A stretch of 43,187 nucleotides of DNA, taken from positions 1-43,187 of the forward strand of contig NZ_JABCQO010000013.1 of the NCBI RefSeq assembly GCF_015244675.1. Direction: 5' to 3'. The DNA is from Gluconobacter cerevisiae. Its GTDB lineage: Bacteria > Pseudomonadota > Alphaproteobacteria > Acetobacterales > Acetobacteraceae. Positions 23,037-33,201 of the stretch are shown piece after piece; position 1 is the first letter of the stretch, and every line of letters begins with the position of its first letter. The notes under the pieces were generated by a model. That model made no database searches and had not been told where the DNA came from. It worked only from the letters and a program-made list of their open reading frames with translations. A program made the translations under genes and the position numbers.

Positions 23037-26000
23037 TCAATTTCTTTTCATGACAACCTCAATCAGGTGGACCGCTCCGTCATCTGTCAGAACAACCGCT
23101 TCTTCATTTCCCAAGAGGTTTCCGTTCTCCCGAACATCCAACACGCCCCGGCTGATCTGATCCGGATTGCTTACCTCAACCCGATAGGTGGCTGTCTTCC
23201 AGCGCAGCAGCACCTCAAAGCCCGGCCACTCCGGCGGAATGCAGGGCGAGAGAAGCAGTTTGCCGTCCTCGATCCGCACACCAAGCAGAACTTCCGTTCC
23301 CACGCGCTGCATCCATCCCGCCGAACCTGTGTACCAAGACCAGCCACCGCGCCCGACATGGGGTGCTGCGGAATAGACATCCGCCGCTACAACATACGGC
23401 TCCAGCCTGTAACACCCGGCGGCTACCTCATTCCGGGCGTGATGGACCGGATTGATGGTAGCGAACATCGCATGGGCAGCGGCGCCGTCTCCCAGCAGGG
23501 CTGTTGCCATGACGGTCCAGAGTGCCGCATGGGTGTATTGCCCACCATTTTCCCGAACGCCGGGCGGATAACCGCGGATATAGCCGGGATCAGGCTCGGA
23601 TTTATCGAAGGGCGGCGTGAGGACCATGATGATTCCGTCGTCCAGCCTTACGAGTTGCTCCCGGACCGCCTGCATGGCCGATCTTGCCCGCTCGGGGTCT
23701 CCGATCCCTGAGATCACAGCCCATGACTGCGCGATCGCATCGATCCGCCCTTCCCGATTGAGATGGCTGCCCAGCGGCGATCCATCATCGAAATAGGCAC
23801 GGCAGTACCACTCCCCATCCCAGGCGTTCTCCAGCCCGATCTTGAGTTCCTCAAGCGCCCAATGCCATGTCTCCAGACGGGCCTGATCGCCACGGGCTTC
23901 CGCATGAGGAATGAACGCCTTCAGCGCCGAGGACAGGAACCAGCCGAGCCATACGCTTTCTCCCCGACCGGCTTCGCCGACACGGTTCATCCCGTCATTC
24001 CAGTCGCCAGTGCCCATGAGCGGCAGACCATGCGCACCCCATGTCAGACTGTGATCGAGCGCTAAAGCACAATGTTCGTAAAGCGAGGCCCGGTTTTCCG
24101 CCGTTGAGGGCTGAAGGAAGCGTTCATGCTCGTCATTCGCCAGCACAGGAGCATCAAGGAAAGACAGTTCCTCATCCAGAACGCTCCGATCTCCACTGAC
24201 ACGCACATATTGCGCCACTGTAAAGGCCAGCCACGCACAGTCATCGGAGATGAGCGTCCGCACGCCGTTACCCTTCTGGGGCAGCCACCAATGTTGGACA
24301 TCGCCTTCAACAAACTGCCGCGATGCTGCACGGAGCAGATGTTCCCTGACCAATGCAGGCGCAGAAGTCACGAGTGACATTCCGTCCTGAAGCTGATCGC
24401 GGAACCCGTATGCACCGCTTGCCTGATAGAACCCGGCCCGCGACCAGATACGGCTCGACAGGGACTGATACAACAGCCAGCCGTTGAGCATGATGTCCAT
24501 CGAGCGGTCAGGAGTGCGGACCTGAATGGCTTCTGTAACAGAACGCCAGCCCTGCTTCACATCCTCCAGAACATCATCCAGATCTGCGGCCCGGTATTGC
24601 GCGATCAGTTTGCGGGCCTGCTCGACATTCTGTCCCTGCCCCAGAAGGAAAACAAATTCCGTCTCCTCACCCGCCGCCAGAGTGATACCCGTCTGCAAGG
24701 CCACACAGGGATCGACGCCTGCACCGACAAGACCCGGAAGATCGCTTCCCCGAATAATCGCGCGAGGGGCGGACAGACTTCCATAACGTCCAAGAAATGC
24801 CGTCCGGTCATCCATGCAGGAGGTCTGACGTCCTCCGAAATCCGCGAATGCAACACGGTCGCCGAACGTATCTCCCCATACATTCCGGGCGAATACGGCA
24901 CCCGTTTCAGCATCGGTTTCCGAAAACACGAAAGGAGCCGCAGACATCCGGGCGCGACCAAGCACCCATTCCACATATGCCGTCATGCGCAGAGTCCGTG
25001 TCCGAGACGTCTGGTTCACCAGACGCAGCCTTGAAATCCTGATCGGATCTTCCCGTGGCACATACTGTATCAGCGTCGTGGCGATCCCATTCGCAACCCG
25101 TTCGAACCGACTGTAACCGCGGCCGTGATACGCAACATGGACCGCCGCTTCATCAGGGCAAACCGCTGCAACAGGCGACCAGAAAACCCGGCTTTCCTCA
25201 TCGCACAGATAAAAAGCCTCTCCCGGCGGATTGCTGACGGGGTCGTTGCTCCAGGGTGTGAGCTGGTTTTCACGGCTGTTTTCAGACCATGTATAGCCGC
25301 TTCCTTCTGCTGAGACCTGAAACCCGAAATGTGGATTTGAGATCACGTTGATCCACGGCGCCGGCGTGGTGCGACGTCCCCGCAGGATCACGGCATATTC
25401 CGTCCCCCCGGCCGTAAATCCTCCATATCCATTTGAAAGTTCGAGTTCCGGAAGAGCAGGAGCCTCGCCTGTAGTCCGATAAGGCCGGAAGAGCGCCTCT
25501 TTCGTCAAAGCTGTCCTGTCATGCCGGATCGTTTCGGCGCGGGTGATCTGATATTGTAGACTCCCTCCCTTTCCGGGAAGGACCACACGCGCAGCAGAGT
25601 ACAGAAGCTCCTTCACGACACCTGACATCAGGCTGCCCCGTAGCAGATGGACGCCCCCGGCCCCGCCGCCCACCGAGGAGGATCTGACGAGCGTTTCAAG
25701 CGCCTGCTGAAGATCCTGCGCATAGGATGTCGGATGTTCGTTCAGGATGACCACATCCACGGCCAATGCCTTGATCCGGAAATATTCCTGTGCTCTGAGC
25801 ACCGTACGGGCAAGCTCGAAGTCCTCGCTTTCACTCACGACAAGCAGCAGGATCGGAAGATCGCCCGACAGACCCTGCCCCCACAGATCGGTCTGCCGCC
25901 CGGCTCCACGCCGGATCCGTTCAGGAGATGCCCGCAGTGTCGGGCCCGCGTAAAGCAGGAAGCTCGCCAGCTTCTGAAACAGATCTGCCTGAGTGGGGCG

Positions 26001-29000
26001 GATGTCGAGATGCCGTAACTGGACCTGTGCATGCGTCCAGGCCAGCGTCAGCGCGCGGTCGAGATCCGCCGCGTCCTGATGCCGCTCGATACTGTCCATC
26101 AGCGCCGCCCGCGTCGAGGCCACGATCGTCCAGAACGACACCCGGCGTGTGGCCCGTGGTGGGACCGCCAGTCTGCACCTCACGGCAAAAGTCGCATCCA
26201 GTACCGTACCGGTACTGCCCGAAAGTTCCGAAGCTCCCTGCAACGCGAGGGGCGCCCGAAGATTGCGACCCCGACCCACAAACCGTGCACGATCCGTCTC
26301 GATAGAGAGAGTTCCGCCCCCCACAACCAGACATGCGGCCCAGATTTCCTGCTCCCCCGGACTGCGACGGCGGCGCGTGGCAATAATGGCGCGCTGCGAG
26401 GGAAGATATTCCGTCTGCACGAACATGCGGGCGAAAGCGGGATGGGCAAGGTCGGTTTCCGGCGGGCACAGCGCCAGCTCGACATAGGACGTCACCTCGA
26501 TCTCAACAGTCGCCTGACCCGTATTCCTGACGGAAACACGACGCAGTTCCGCATCGTCCTCCGCAGAAACCAGCACATCCATCGTCGTCGTCAGCTCGCC
26601 ATCCTGCCGCAGATACGTGGCGCGATCCTCGCGGAACTCAACGCTGCACTGATCTGCCGGAACCCCGCAGGGTTGAAAACCGGCGGACCATACACGGCCA
26701 CGTCCGATATCCCGCAGATAGACATAAGATCCCCAGTTATCGAGCGTTCCATCCTCACGCCAGCGCGTCACCGCCTGCCCGTTCCAGCGGCTGTAGCCCG
26801 ACCCAGCAGCAGTCAGCATGACACTGTAGCGACCATTGGAGAGAAGATGAGTCACGGGAGGGGCATCCACATCCAGCGTGATCTGCCGGCCGCCGGGAGC
26901 CTGTCCCGTAGAGGCCGGAGGCGGGAGCAGTTTCTCTTCCTTTAGCGGACGCGTTATAGCCCCCCCGATCGGCGCACGTTCCTGAAGCAGAAGCTCGGCA
27001 GCCCCCATCATGGGCTCCGCATGAAACCGTCTGCGCATGATTCCGTCCAGAATGGTATCTGCAAATGCCAGAATGGACATGCCCTGATGATGCGCCATGT
27101 AGGAGCGGATGATCGCAGGATTTTCTCCCGGCCGCAGACGCTCTTTCGTGTAGTCCAGAGCCTCGTAAAACCCGAATGCCCCCTGGGCTCCGAGCGCCTT
27201 CAGGCGAACGAAATTCGCCACGGCTTTACGGGCATTGACCATAGCGGCAAGCGCCGTCGCATAGGGCGCGATCACGAGGTTCTGCGCAAGCCCCCGCTTC
27301 ATCCCCAAACCCGGTACGCCGAAGTTGGAATACTGGTAATTATAGTCCAGATCCCGGGCGTTATAGGCTGACTCCGAGATGCCCCAGGGTGTTTCGCGCG
27401 CCTGTCCATATTCGATCTGACGCCTGACGATCTGTCGGCTGGTCCCCTCCAGAAGACTGTCGAACGGTGCCGCCATAACCAGAGAGGGCATGAGGTATTC
27501 GAACATGGAGCCCGACCACGAGACAAGGGCCTCTCCCCGCGCCACGGCAGCAACAGGCCGCCCCAGCCGGAACCAGTCCCGGGCAGGAACATCGCCTTTC
27601 GCAATCGCGAAGAACGAAGCAAGTCGTGCTTCAGACGCAAGCAGGTCGTAGCAATTGTCGTCCAGAACCCCGTCATTGACGACGTACCCAATCGACAGCA
27701 GACCACGCTCACGGTTACGGAGAAAGCCGAACTCCATATCAAGTGCCATGGTCCGGGCCTGCTCGGCCAGTTCCCGCAACAATCCGGCTGTCTGCTGTAT
27801 GGTGGCGCCGTCTCTCTGATCGCTACGGATGCTGTTCTGTGCAGCCTGCAACCAGAACAGGACACTCTCTGCTCCTCCTGCCAGATCAATATCCCTGTCA
27901 GCCGCCTTCTGCCCTCTGCTCCCGTTCAGAGACTGCGCTGCTTCCCCCGCACGCGCGACAAGAGCCATCAGCTTCTGTTCTACAAAAATCTGCCCGGCAG
28001 CATTCTCCAGCAACTCATGCAGCAGCGACCGGATATCCTGCGCAATGCTGGTCATACGAAAAGCGTTACCATTCGCGGACAGTTCTTCCTGAGCCAGAGT
28101 CAGAGCGTCCTGAACACCCCGTCTCCAGCCGTCAGGCGAACGGCCCTTATGCTCCCATTCCACAAAGGTCCGGCCCAGCGTGATCAGATGGCCTGCCAGA
28201 TTGCCGCTATCGACAGTCGAGACATATACCGGTGCGAGAACGGAAAGGTCTTCCGTGCTATACCAGTTATAGAAATGGCCCCGATACTTCGGCAGACGGA
28301 CCATTGTCGTGAGTGTTTCCTGCACGCGCTCCACGGCTTCCGCCATGCCAATCCAGCCAAAGTCATGCGCGGCGACAACGCATAGAAGATACAGTCCCAT
28401 ATTCGTGGGCGATGTTCTGCGTGCGAGCAGAGCAGCGGGCTCTTCCTGAAAATTGTCCGGCGGCAGACAATGATCCGATTCCGTGACGAAAGTCTCGAAA
28501 TACTTCCATGTTCTCCGCCCCTGAAGGCGCAGGACAGCCGTTTCGTCCACGGTTGCTTCAAGCCTACGGGCTGAGACGCTGTACTGGCTCGTCTTCCAGG
28601 CAAAAACCGGCGACAGAACCCAGACACAGGCAAATGGCAGAATCACAATCCACACAAGAGGCGCCATCAGAGGCATCAGGACAAAAGCGAAAGCGCCGAG
28701 AAGGATGGCTCCGCCCATCTGGCGCACATATCCCATCAGGCTTTCCCGTGGTGCCTCGGCAGCCTGCGCCGCCGTTACCCATTGCAGGAGATGCCTGCGT
28801 GTGACGAACACCCTTGCAAGTGTGCGAACGATCGCATCTCCCATCAGGCATGCCTGATCGGCCAGGAACACCAGGCAGAGCGCGGTGGTCAGAACAGTGC
28901 GTTTCAGGTCTGTGCCGAGCAGGGCCAGATAACTGTCAAGCGTCTCTCCCTGCCGGAAGCGAAACGCGTCAATCAGCAGTGGCAGAATGGCGGGAATGGC

Positions 29001-31622
29001 GACGGTTGCAACAATGCACATTGTCCAGACGAACGCATCATGGCCCCCCAGCATCCAACCTGCGAACAGGGCCGCGACGGCCATGGGTGCGGACAGACTG
29101 CGCCGCAGGTTATCGAGCATTTTCCAGCGCGCGATACCCGTCATGGGCGTTGAGCGTATACCGATCGTCGGAAGCCGTCCCATCCATGAAAAGATCCATG
29201 GCAGAAGCTGCCAGTCCCCCCGGGCCCACCGGTGCAGGCGGGAAGCTGAAACCAGATAGTCTGTCGGGAATTCCTCGATGACTTCGATATCGGTTACAAG
29301 CCCGGCGCGGGCGAAAACACCTTCGAACAGGTCATGACTCAGCAGTGTTCCTTCAGGCACGCGTCCGGCCAAGGCCGCCTCGAACGCATCAATGTCGTAG
29401 ATCCCTTTTCCGGCAAATGAGCCTTCAGAAAACATGTCCTGATACAGGTCAGAAACAGCGGCGGTGTAAGGTTCGATCCCGTTGGGGCTGGAAAAAACCC
29501 GCTGAAACAGCGTGCTGCTCCGCGCCTTCGGCAGAGAGGGCGTCACGCGCGGCTGGAGGATGCCGTAGCCTTCTACGACAGCACCCCGCTCCGGATCGAA
29601 GCTCGCCTTATTCAGAGGATGCGCCAGTTTACCGACCAGACGCCGGACCACTTCGTAAGGCAGACGCGTGTCGCTATCGAGCGTTACGACATACCGAACT
29701 CCTTCTGGAATCCGTTGCCCAGGAAGCAGCATGAAACTCGTATCCTGCGCCCCACGCAGAAGACGGTTCAACTCATGCAGCTTGCCACGCTTACGCTCCC
29801 AGCCGATCCACTTGCCTTCGCCTTCCGACCATTTCCTGCGACGGTGCAGCAGCAGGAAACGGTCAGGAGCACCATCAATCGCTCCGTCAGTCCGTCCGTA
29901 AATCCGGTTCAGCCGCTCAATACCCTGCACGGCCTGATCCAGCAGATCTTCATCTCCGGCGCGGTGTTCGGAAGACCAGTCCGTCCAGTCCGTCAGCAGC
30001 GCAAAACAGATATCTCCGTCCCGGCTGGCGAGGTAATGTTTTTCAAGACGATCAACCATTTCCTGGACCGCCTGACGGTGCGTCAGAAGGGTCGGCACCA
30101 CGACCATCGTCCTCAGTTCCGCCGTAATGCCCTGTTTGAGTTCCAGCGCCGGAAGTTCTGAAACCGTAATGGCCCACATCAGAAAACGGTTCATTCCGGA
30201 AACCACGGCATCCGAAGCCGGGATGAAGCCCAAAACAAGCAGAAGCAGGAACACGCGTCCCGGCAGATAGCCGTTCATGAGCGACAGAAACGCCGCCAGC
30301 AGAAGAAGTGTCAGAAGCGTTACCGCAATGCTGTAGCCGGTAATGCCAAGCTGGCGGCTGATCTTCCCGACCTGAACCCGCAACGGCGCACGAAACCCCA
30401 GTTCCTGCTCAAGAGCCGGACGTCCCTCCGCAATCAGATAATATCCGGGGTCAGCACGCCGTGGCTCCGCAGGGTATTCAACGCGGGCGTTCTGCGCTTT
30501 TGCAACCGCCAGAGTGGCAATGTCACATTCTGAGAACTGTGATCCTTTCGCGAGTTTTTCGACAGCCCGGCAGTAGAGGTGGCGCGTCGTCAGATCCATC
30601 CCGGCAAATTCGCCGTGGGCCGCCAGCGTCCTGCTGACGAGGCTGACATCCTCGACTAGATCGTTCCAGTCGGTCGTCGTCATGAGCCGGATACTGTTGA
30701 TGATATTGCGGATTGTCGCGTTCAGTCCCCCCTGTTCCTGCATCTCCTCATGAACGATCGTCTCCAGATCCGTTCCTTTTTCCTGGAGCACTCCGTCAAG
30801 CCACAGAAAAGCAGGGTCCTTCTGCGGGTCATGTCCTCGCAGACGATGGGCGAACTGAACGAGAAAAGCGCGCGAGAGCGTGTGGGTCTCAACGCCGGCC
30901 AGAACCTGCATGGTCTGCGGACCATTGGCGCCCCCATTTTCCGTCAGGGCATCGACAAGAGTATCAGCCTTCTCCCGCGCTTTCAGGTCAGCACTGATCT
31001 TCTGTGAAATACGCCGCAGGTTTTCGATCAGAACGATACGCATGTTGATCGGGACAGCCCAGAGTTCCCGGATCAGCAAAGGTTGGGTCTGCTGGTAGGT
31101 TTCGAGAAACTCGCGGATCGTTTCCGTACTGATATGGCTGTCCGTATGCGCCACCAGCGCCCAGGCGATCTCGAACACGCGGGGCAGGCCGGAAAAGGCG
31201 CCATCCACCAGTTTTGGCAGATCGCGGTAATATCCGACAGGTAATTCGACCTTAATGGTCTGGATCTGCATATCCATCAGATAATAGTTGTCGATCAGCC
31301 ATTCGGCTGCTGGTGTCAGCTGCTTTCCCTGCTCCGATGCGTGGGACAGAACGATATTGGCGTCCTGCAACACTCGCGCATTGTCGTTCAGACGGGCGAT
31401 CAGAGGGCTGCCATGAGTGCCAAACCCGGTTCGGGCATGGGAGACCGCCAGACTGTGAGCATGCACCCTCATCCGGTCCATCCCAAACAGATCTGCCCGG
31501 ATAGGGTTTTCATTCGCCCAGCAGCTCCGCACATACGCTTCTGCTTTTGACGCCCACCGGAACCGAGAGGAGACCGATGTGAAGGATGCCTGCAATTTGA
31601 GAATTTCTGTTCTGATCGACAT
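23037..31622 (-). CDS. ndvB: Cyclic beta-1,2-glucan synthase (NdvB/ChvB family)
   Basis: A 2861-residue inner-membrane enzyme that builds cyclic beta-1,2-glucans, periplasmic osmoprotective glucans; the length matches the family. In order: an N-terminal region (about 1-420); membrane helices (about 425-480, then groups near 830-880 and 960-1030); a GT84 glycosyltransferase domain (about 500-830) with TLDSDTRLP and RLHRWARGDWQ; a glycoamylase-like segment with YMAHHQGMSILAFADTI; two GH94-type supersandwich domains, one starting LLSNGRYSVMLTAAGSGYSR; and the GH94 catalytic part with YGFRDQLQDGMSL and GDWNDGMN, which in relatives controls chain length. The ATG at 31622 is chosen over the frame start at 31655 because GGAGG (31630-31634) is 7 nt upstream. 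No NdvA-type exporter is in the window. Confidence 0.93.
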   Translation of the reverse strand: MSIRTEILKLQASFTSVSSRFRWASKAEAYVRSCWANENPIRADLFGMDRMRVHAHSLAVSHARTGFGTHGSPLIARLNDNARVLQDANIVLSHASEQGKQLTPAAEWLIDNYYLMDMQIQTIKVELPVGYYRDLPKLVDGAFSGLPRVFEIAWALVAHTDSHISTETIREFLETYQQTQPLLIRELWAVPINMRIVLIENLRRISQKISADLKAREKADTLVDALTENGGANGPQTMQVLAGVETHTLSRAFLVQFAHRLRGHDPQKDPAFLWLDGVLQEKGTDLETIVHEEMQEQGGLNATIRNIINSIRLMTTTDWNDLVEDVSLVSRTLAAHGEFAGMDLTTRHLYCRAVEKLAKGSQFSECDIATLAVAKAQNARVEYPAEPRRADPGYYLIAEGRPALEQELGFRAPLRVQVGKISRQLGITGYSIAVTLLTLLLLAAFLSLMNGYLPGRVFLLLLVLGFIPASDAVVSGMNRFLMWAITVSELPALELKQGITAELRTMVVVPTLLTHRQAVQEMVDRLEKHYLASRDGDICFALLTDWTDWSSEHRAGDEDLLDQAVQGIERLNRIYGRTDGAIDGAPDRFLLLHRRRKWSEGEGKWIGWERKRGKLHELNRLLRGAQDTSFMLLPGQRIPEGVRYVVTLDSDTRLPYEVVRRLVGKLAHPLNKASFDPERGAVVEGYGILQPRVTPSLPKARSSTLFQRVFSSPNGIEPYTAAVSDLYQDMFSEGSFAGKGIYDIDAFEAALAGRVPEGTLLSHDLFEGVFARAGLVTDIEVIEEFPTDYLVSASRLHRWARGDWQLLPWIFSWMGRLPTIGIRSTPMTGIARWKMLDNLRRSLSAPMAVAALFAGWMLGGHDAFVWTMCIVATVAIPAILPLLIDAFRFRQGETLDSYLALLGTDLKRTVLTTALCLVFLADQACLMGDAIVRTLARVFVTRRHLLQWVTAAQAAEAPRESLMGYVRQMGGAILLGAFAFVLMPLMAPLVWIVILPFACVWVLSPVFAWKTSQYSVSARRLEATVDETAVLRLQGRRTWKYFETFVTESDHCLPPDNFQEEPAALLARRTSPTNMGLYLLCVVAAHDFGWIGMAEAVERVQETLTTMVRLPKYRGHFYNWYSTEDLSVLAPVYVSTVDSGNLAGHLITLGRTFVEWEHKGRSPDGWRRGVQDALTLAQEELSANGNAFRMTSIAQDIRSLLHELLENAAGQIFVEQKLMALVARAGEAAQSLNGSRGQKAADRDIDLAGGAESVLFWLQAAQNSIRSDQRDGATIQQTAGLLRELAEQARTMALDMEFGFLRNRERGLLSIGYVVNDGVLDDNCYDLLASEARLASFFAIAKGDVPARDWFRLGRPVAAVARGEALVSWSGSMFEYLMPSLVMAAPFDSLLEGTSRQIVRRQIEYGQARETPWGISESAYNARDLDYNYQYSNFGVPGLGMKRGLAQNLVIAPYATALAAMVNARKAVANFVRLKALGAQGAFGFYEALDYTKERLRPGENPAIIRSYMAHHQGMSILAFADTILDGIMRRRFHAEPMMGAAELLLQERAPIGGAITRPLKEEKLLPPPASTGQAPGGRQITLDVDAPPVTHLLSNGRYSVMLTAAGSGYSRWNGQAVTRWREDGTLDNWGSYVYLRDIGRGRVWSAGFQPCGVPADQCSVEFREDRATYLRQDGELTTTMDVLVSAEDDAELRRVSVRNTGQATVEIEVTSYVELALCPPETDLAHPAFARMFVQTEYLPSQRAIIATRRRRSPGEQEIWAACLVVGGGTLSIETDRARFVGRGRNLRAPLALQGASELSGSTGTVLDATFAVRCRLAVPPRATRRVSFWTIVASTRAALMDSIERHQDAADLDRALTLAWTHAQVQLRHLDIRPTQADLFQKLASFLLYAGPTLRASPERIRRGAGRQTDLWGQGLSGDLPILLLVVSESEDFELARTVLRAQEYFRIKALAVDVVILNEHPTSYAQDLQQALETLVRSSSVGGGAGGVHLLRGSLMSGVVKELLYSAARVVLPGKGGSLQYQITRAETIRHDRTALTKEALFRPYRTTGEAPALPELELSNGYGGFTAGGTEYAVILRGRRTTPAPWINVISNPHFGFQVSAEGSGYTWSENSRENQLTPWSNDPVSNPPGEAFYLCDEESRVFWSPVAAVCPDEAAVHVAYHGRGYSRFERVANGIATTLIQYVPREDPIRISRLRLVNQTSRTRTLRMTAYVEWVLGRARMSAAPFVFSETDAETGAVFARNVWGDTFGDRVAFADFGGRQTSCMDDRTAFLGRYGSLSAPRAIIRGSDLPGLVGAGVDPCVALQTGITLAAGEETEFVFLLGQGQNVEQARKLIAQYRAADLDDVLEDVKQGWRSVTEAIQVRTPDRSMDIMLNGWLLYQSLSSRIWSRAGFYQASGAYGFRDQLQDGMSLVTSAPALVREHLLRAASRQFVEGDVQHWWLPQKGNGVRTLISDDCAWLAFTVAQYVRVSGDRSVLDEELSFLDAPVLANDEHERFLQPSTAENRASLYEHCALALDHSLTWGAHGLPLMGTGDWNDGMNRVGEAGRGESVWLGWFLSSALKAFIPHAEARGDQARLETWHWALEELKIGLENAWDGEWYCRAYFDDGSPLGSHLNREGRIDAIAQSWAVISGIGDPERARSAMQAVREQLVRLDDGIIMVLTPPFDKSEPDPGYIRGYPPGVRENGGQYTHAALWTVMATALLGDGAAAHAMFATINPVHHARNEVAAGCYRLEPYVVAADVYSAAPHVGRGGWSWYTGSAGWMQRVGTEVLLGVRIEDGKLLLSPCIPPEWPGFEVLLRWKTATYRVEVSNPDQISRGVLDVRENGNLLGNEEAVVLTDDGAVHLIEVVMKRN

Positions 31623-31730
31623 CTTACCGCCTCCATCTCCGGAATGGAGAACCATCCAGACGTCTGCAACCGAATTGAGAAGGCTGTTTTCAGCAACAGG
31701 TTCTTGTTATTTCTTTTGTGACTGATCACG

Positions 31731-31750
31731 TTTCCTTGCTGTTGAGGAAA
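31731..31750. promoter_or_regulatory. Inverted repeat in the ndvB divergent promoter region
   Basis: TTTCCT at 31731-31736 and AGGAAA at 31745-31750 are exact reverse complements with an 8-nt spacer, in the 216-nt gap between the divergent ndvB and Imm-like fusion genes. It is a possible regulator site for one or both genes. Support is only symmetry and position. Confidence 0.25.
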
Positions 31751-31838
31751 TGTCTGGTAAAAACTGCAACTGTTTGAAAGCGTTACTGGAGATACTTCAG
31801 AACTGTCTGACTACGGGGATGACGAGACATTGTACGAT

Positions 31839-33194
31839 ATGAAGCAAAAACGACCCACGGCCATGGTCGTCAGAGTGTTCGCAAGCGCCTTGGTGGGTGT
31901 CGCGCTAACAGGTATTTCATCCCATGCGAAAGCAGCGCCCGACCGCACACTTCAGCCTCTCGCTCATGCCGAGTTGGAAAATAAATCCCATACCACCCTC
32001 TCCGCGCGGGGTATTGTCGCGGCACTGGATGTCAGACACACAACAAACTGCAATGTGCCCGTCGTCTGGGCGAATGCGAATTCCAGCCCGACATCTCCTT
32101 GCAGCATGGCCTTCCTGACACTTCGTACGCCCGGCGACACACAGGCGCACGCATCTTCTTTTCCGCTGACGCCCTACGGAACGGAAGACGACGGCATGGC
32201 GCAGCTCAGAATGTCTTTTCGGCAGCTTGACGCTTCTTCACCGTTTCCGCAGGTCATGGTCTCCGCCTATACGGGTGGGGCGCATTGCTGCTCCCTCACC
32301 TCCATTTTTGATCTGCGTTCCAACGGGCGCTGGCAGCATCTCGAACTGGGATCGATGGACGGTGATGGTGAGCCAGAGGTTGTAGATGTCACAGGGAATG
32401 GACAGCAGGAAATCCTGACCGTCGATCAGTCTTTTCTCTATGCCTTCGCATCCCATGCTGGATCGGAAGCACCTGTTGTGATTTCGCGCTATCACGATGG
32501 TGTTCTACAAAACGTGACACGCGATCCGGTCTACCGGGACTATCTTACCAAAAATCTGGCAGACAGGCGCCGTAACTGGATACGATCCGGGCGTTTCGAG
32601 CCGAATGGTTTTCTGGCCTATGAGGTCGCGACCATGGCCAATCTGGGCAAATTCTCCGAAGGCTGGCACGATATGCTGGCTCATGCGCAATCTACGAAAG
32701 AGTCCGGATTTGGGCTGTCTTTATGTGATCTCAAACCCGCCGCAGAAAAACAGAATGGTCACGGCTGCTCGGTCAAAGAAAAAGAACTGCTTCCGTTTCC
32801 CGAAGCTCTCTCGGCTTTTCTTGTCCAAAGCGGCTATATAACGCCTGAACAGGCTGCTTCGGTCAGAGAAACCCAGAGTTCTGCTAGCGCGCCTCCGCCA
32901 TCAACGGCATCCGCCCCGCAGAACCCACCGCTCCCATCATCTGCGGCGGCTCGGCCTACGGCAACGAATTCCGACACGGCTGTTTCGGACAAACCAACCA
33001 GATCCGGCACTCTATTCGCCGTTCTCGCTGGCCTTGGACTGGCTCTTTATCTTCTCCCAATTCTGATCGCTTACAAACGCGATACTGTCGATCAACGAAA
33101 AATTGCGATCATAACGGTCCTGCTGGGCTGGACGATCATCGGATGGATCGCAGCTCTTGTCATGGCTCTCACCCAGCATTCACGAAAAGCATAG
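31839..33194 (+). CDS. Secreted/membrane protein with C-terminal superinfection-immunity-like tail
   Basis: A 451-residue protein of unknown function with a mixed build. A signal peptide (about residues 1-31, hydrophobic ASALVGVALTGISSHAKA) is followed by a periplasmic domain (about 35-330) with conserved-looking features: YTGGAHCCSLTSIFDL, MDGDGEPEVVDVTGNGQQEI (an FG-GAP-like Asp/Gly repeat) and SFLYAFASHAGSEAPV. Similar domains occur in uncharacterised alphaproteobacterial proteins, as far as I recall. A Ser/Pro/Ala-rich linker (about 345-385) leads to two membrane helices: AVLAGLGLALYLLPILIAYKR and VLLGWTIIGWIAALVMALT. This tail has the shape of the Imm superinfection-immunity family (PF14373). 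The ATG at 31839 is preferred over a TTG at 31830; no strong ribosome-binding site is seen. It is divergent from ndvB and convergent with the fluoride antiporter. Confidence 0.65.
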   Translation: MKQKRPTAMVVRVFASALVGVALTGISSHAKAAPDRTLQPLAHAELENKSHTTLSARGIVAALDVRHTTNCNVPVVWANANSSPTSPCSMAFLTLRTPGDTQAHASSFPLTPYGTEDDGMAQLRMSFRQLDASSPFPQVMVSAYTGGAHCCSLTSIFDLRSNGRWQHLELGSMDGDGEPEVVDVTGNGQQEILTVDQSFLYAFASHAGSEAPVVISRYHDGVLQNVTRDPVYRDYLTKNLADRRRNWIRSGRFEPNGFLAYEVATMANLGKFSEGWHDMLAHAQSTKESGFGLSLCDLKPAAEKQNGHGCSVKEKELLPFPEALSAFLVQSGYITPEQAASVRETQSSASAPPPSTASAPQNPPLPSSAAARPTATNSDTAVSDKPTRSGTLFAVLAGLGLALYLLPILIAYKRDTVDQRKIAIITVLLGWTIIGWIAALVMALTQHSRKA

Positions 33195-33201
33195 ACAGCG
33201 C

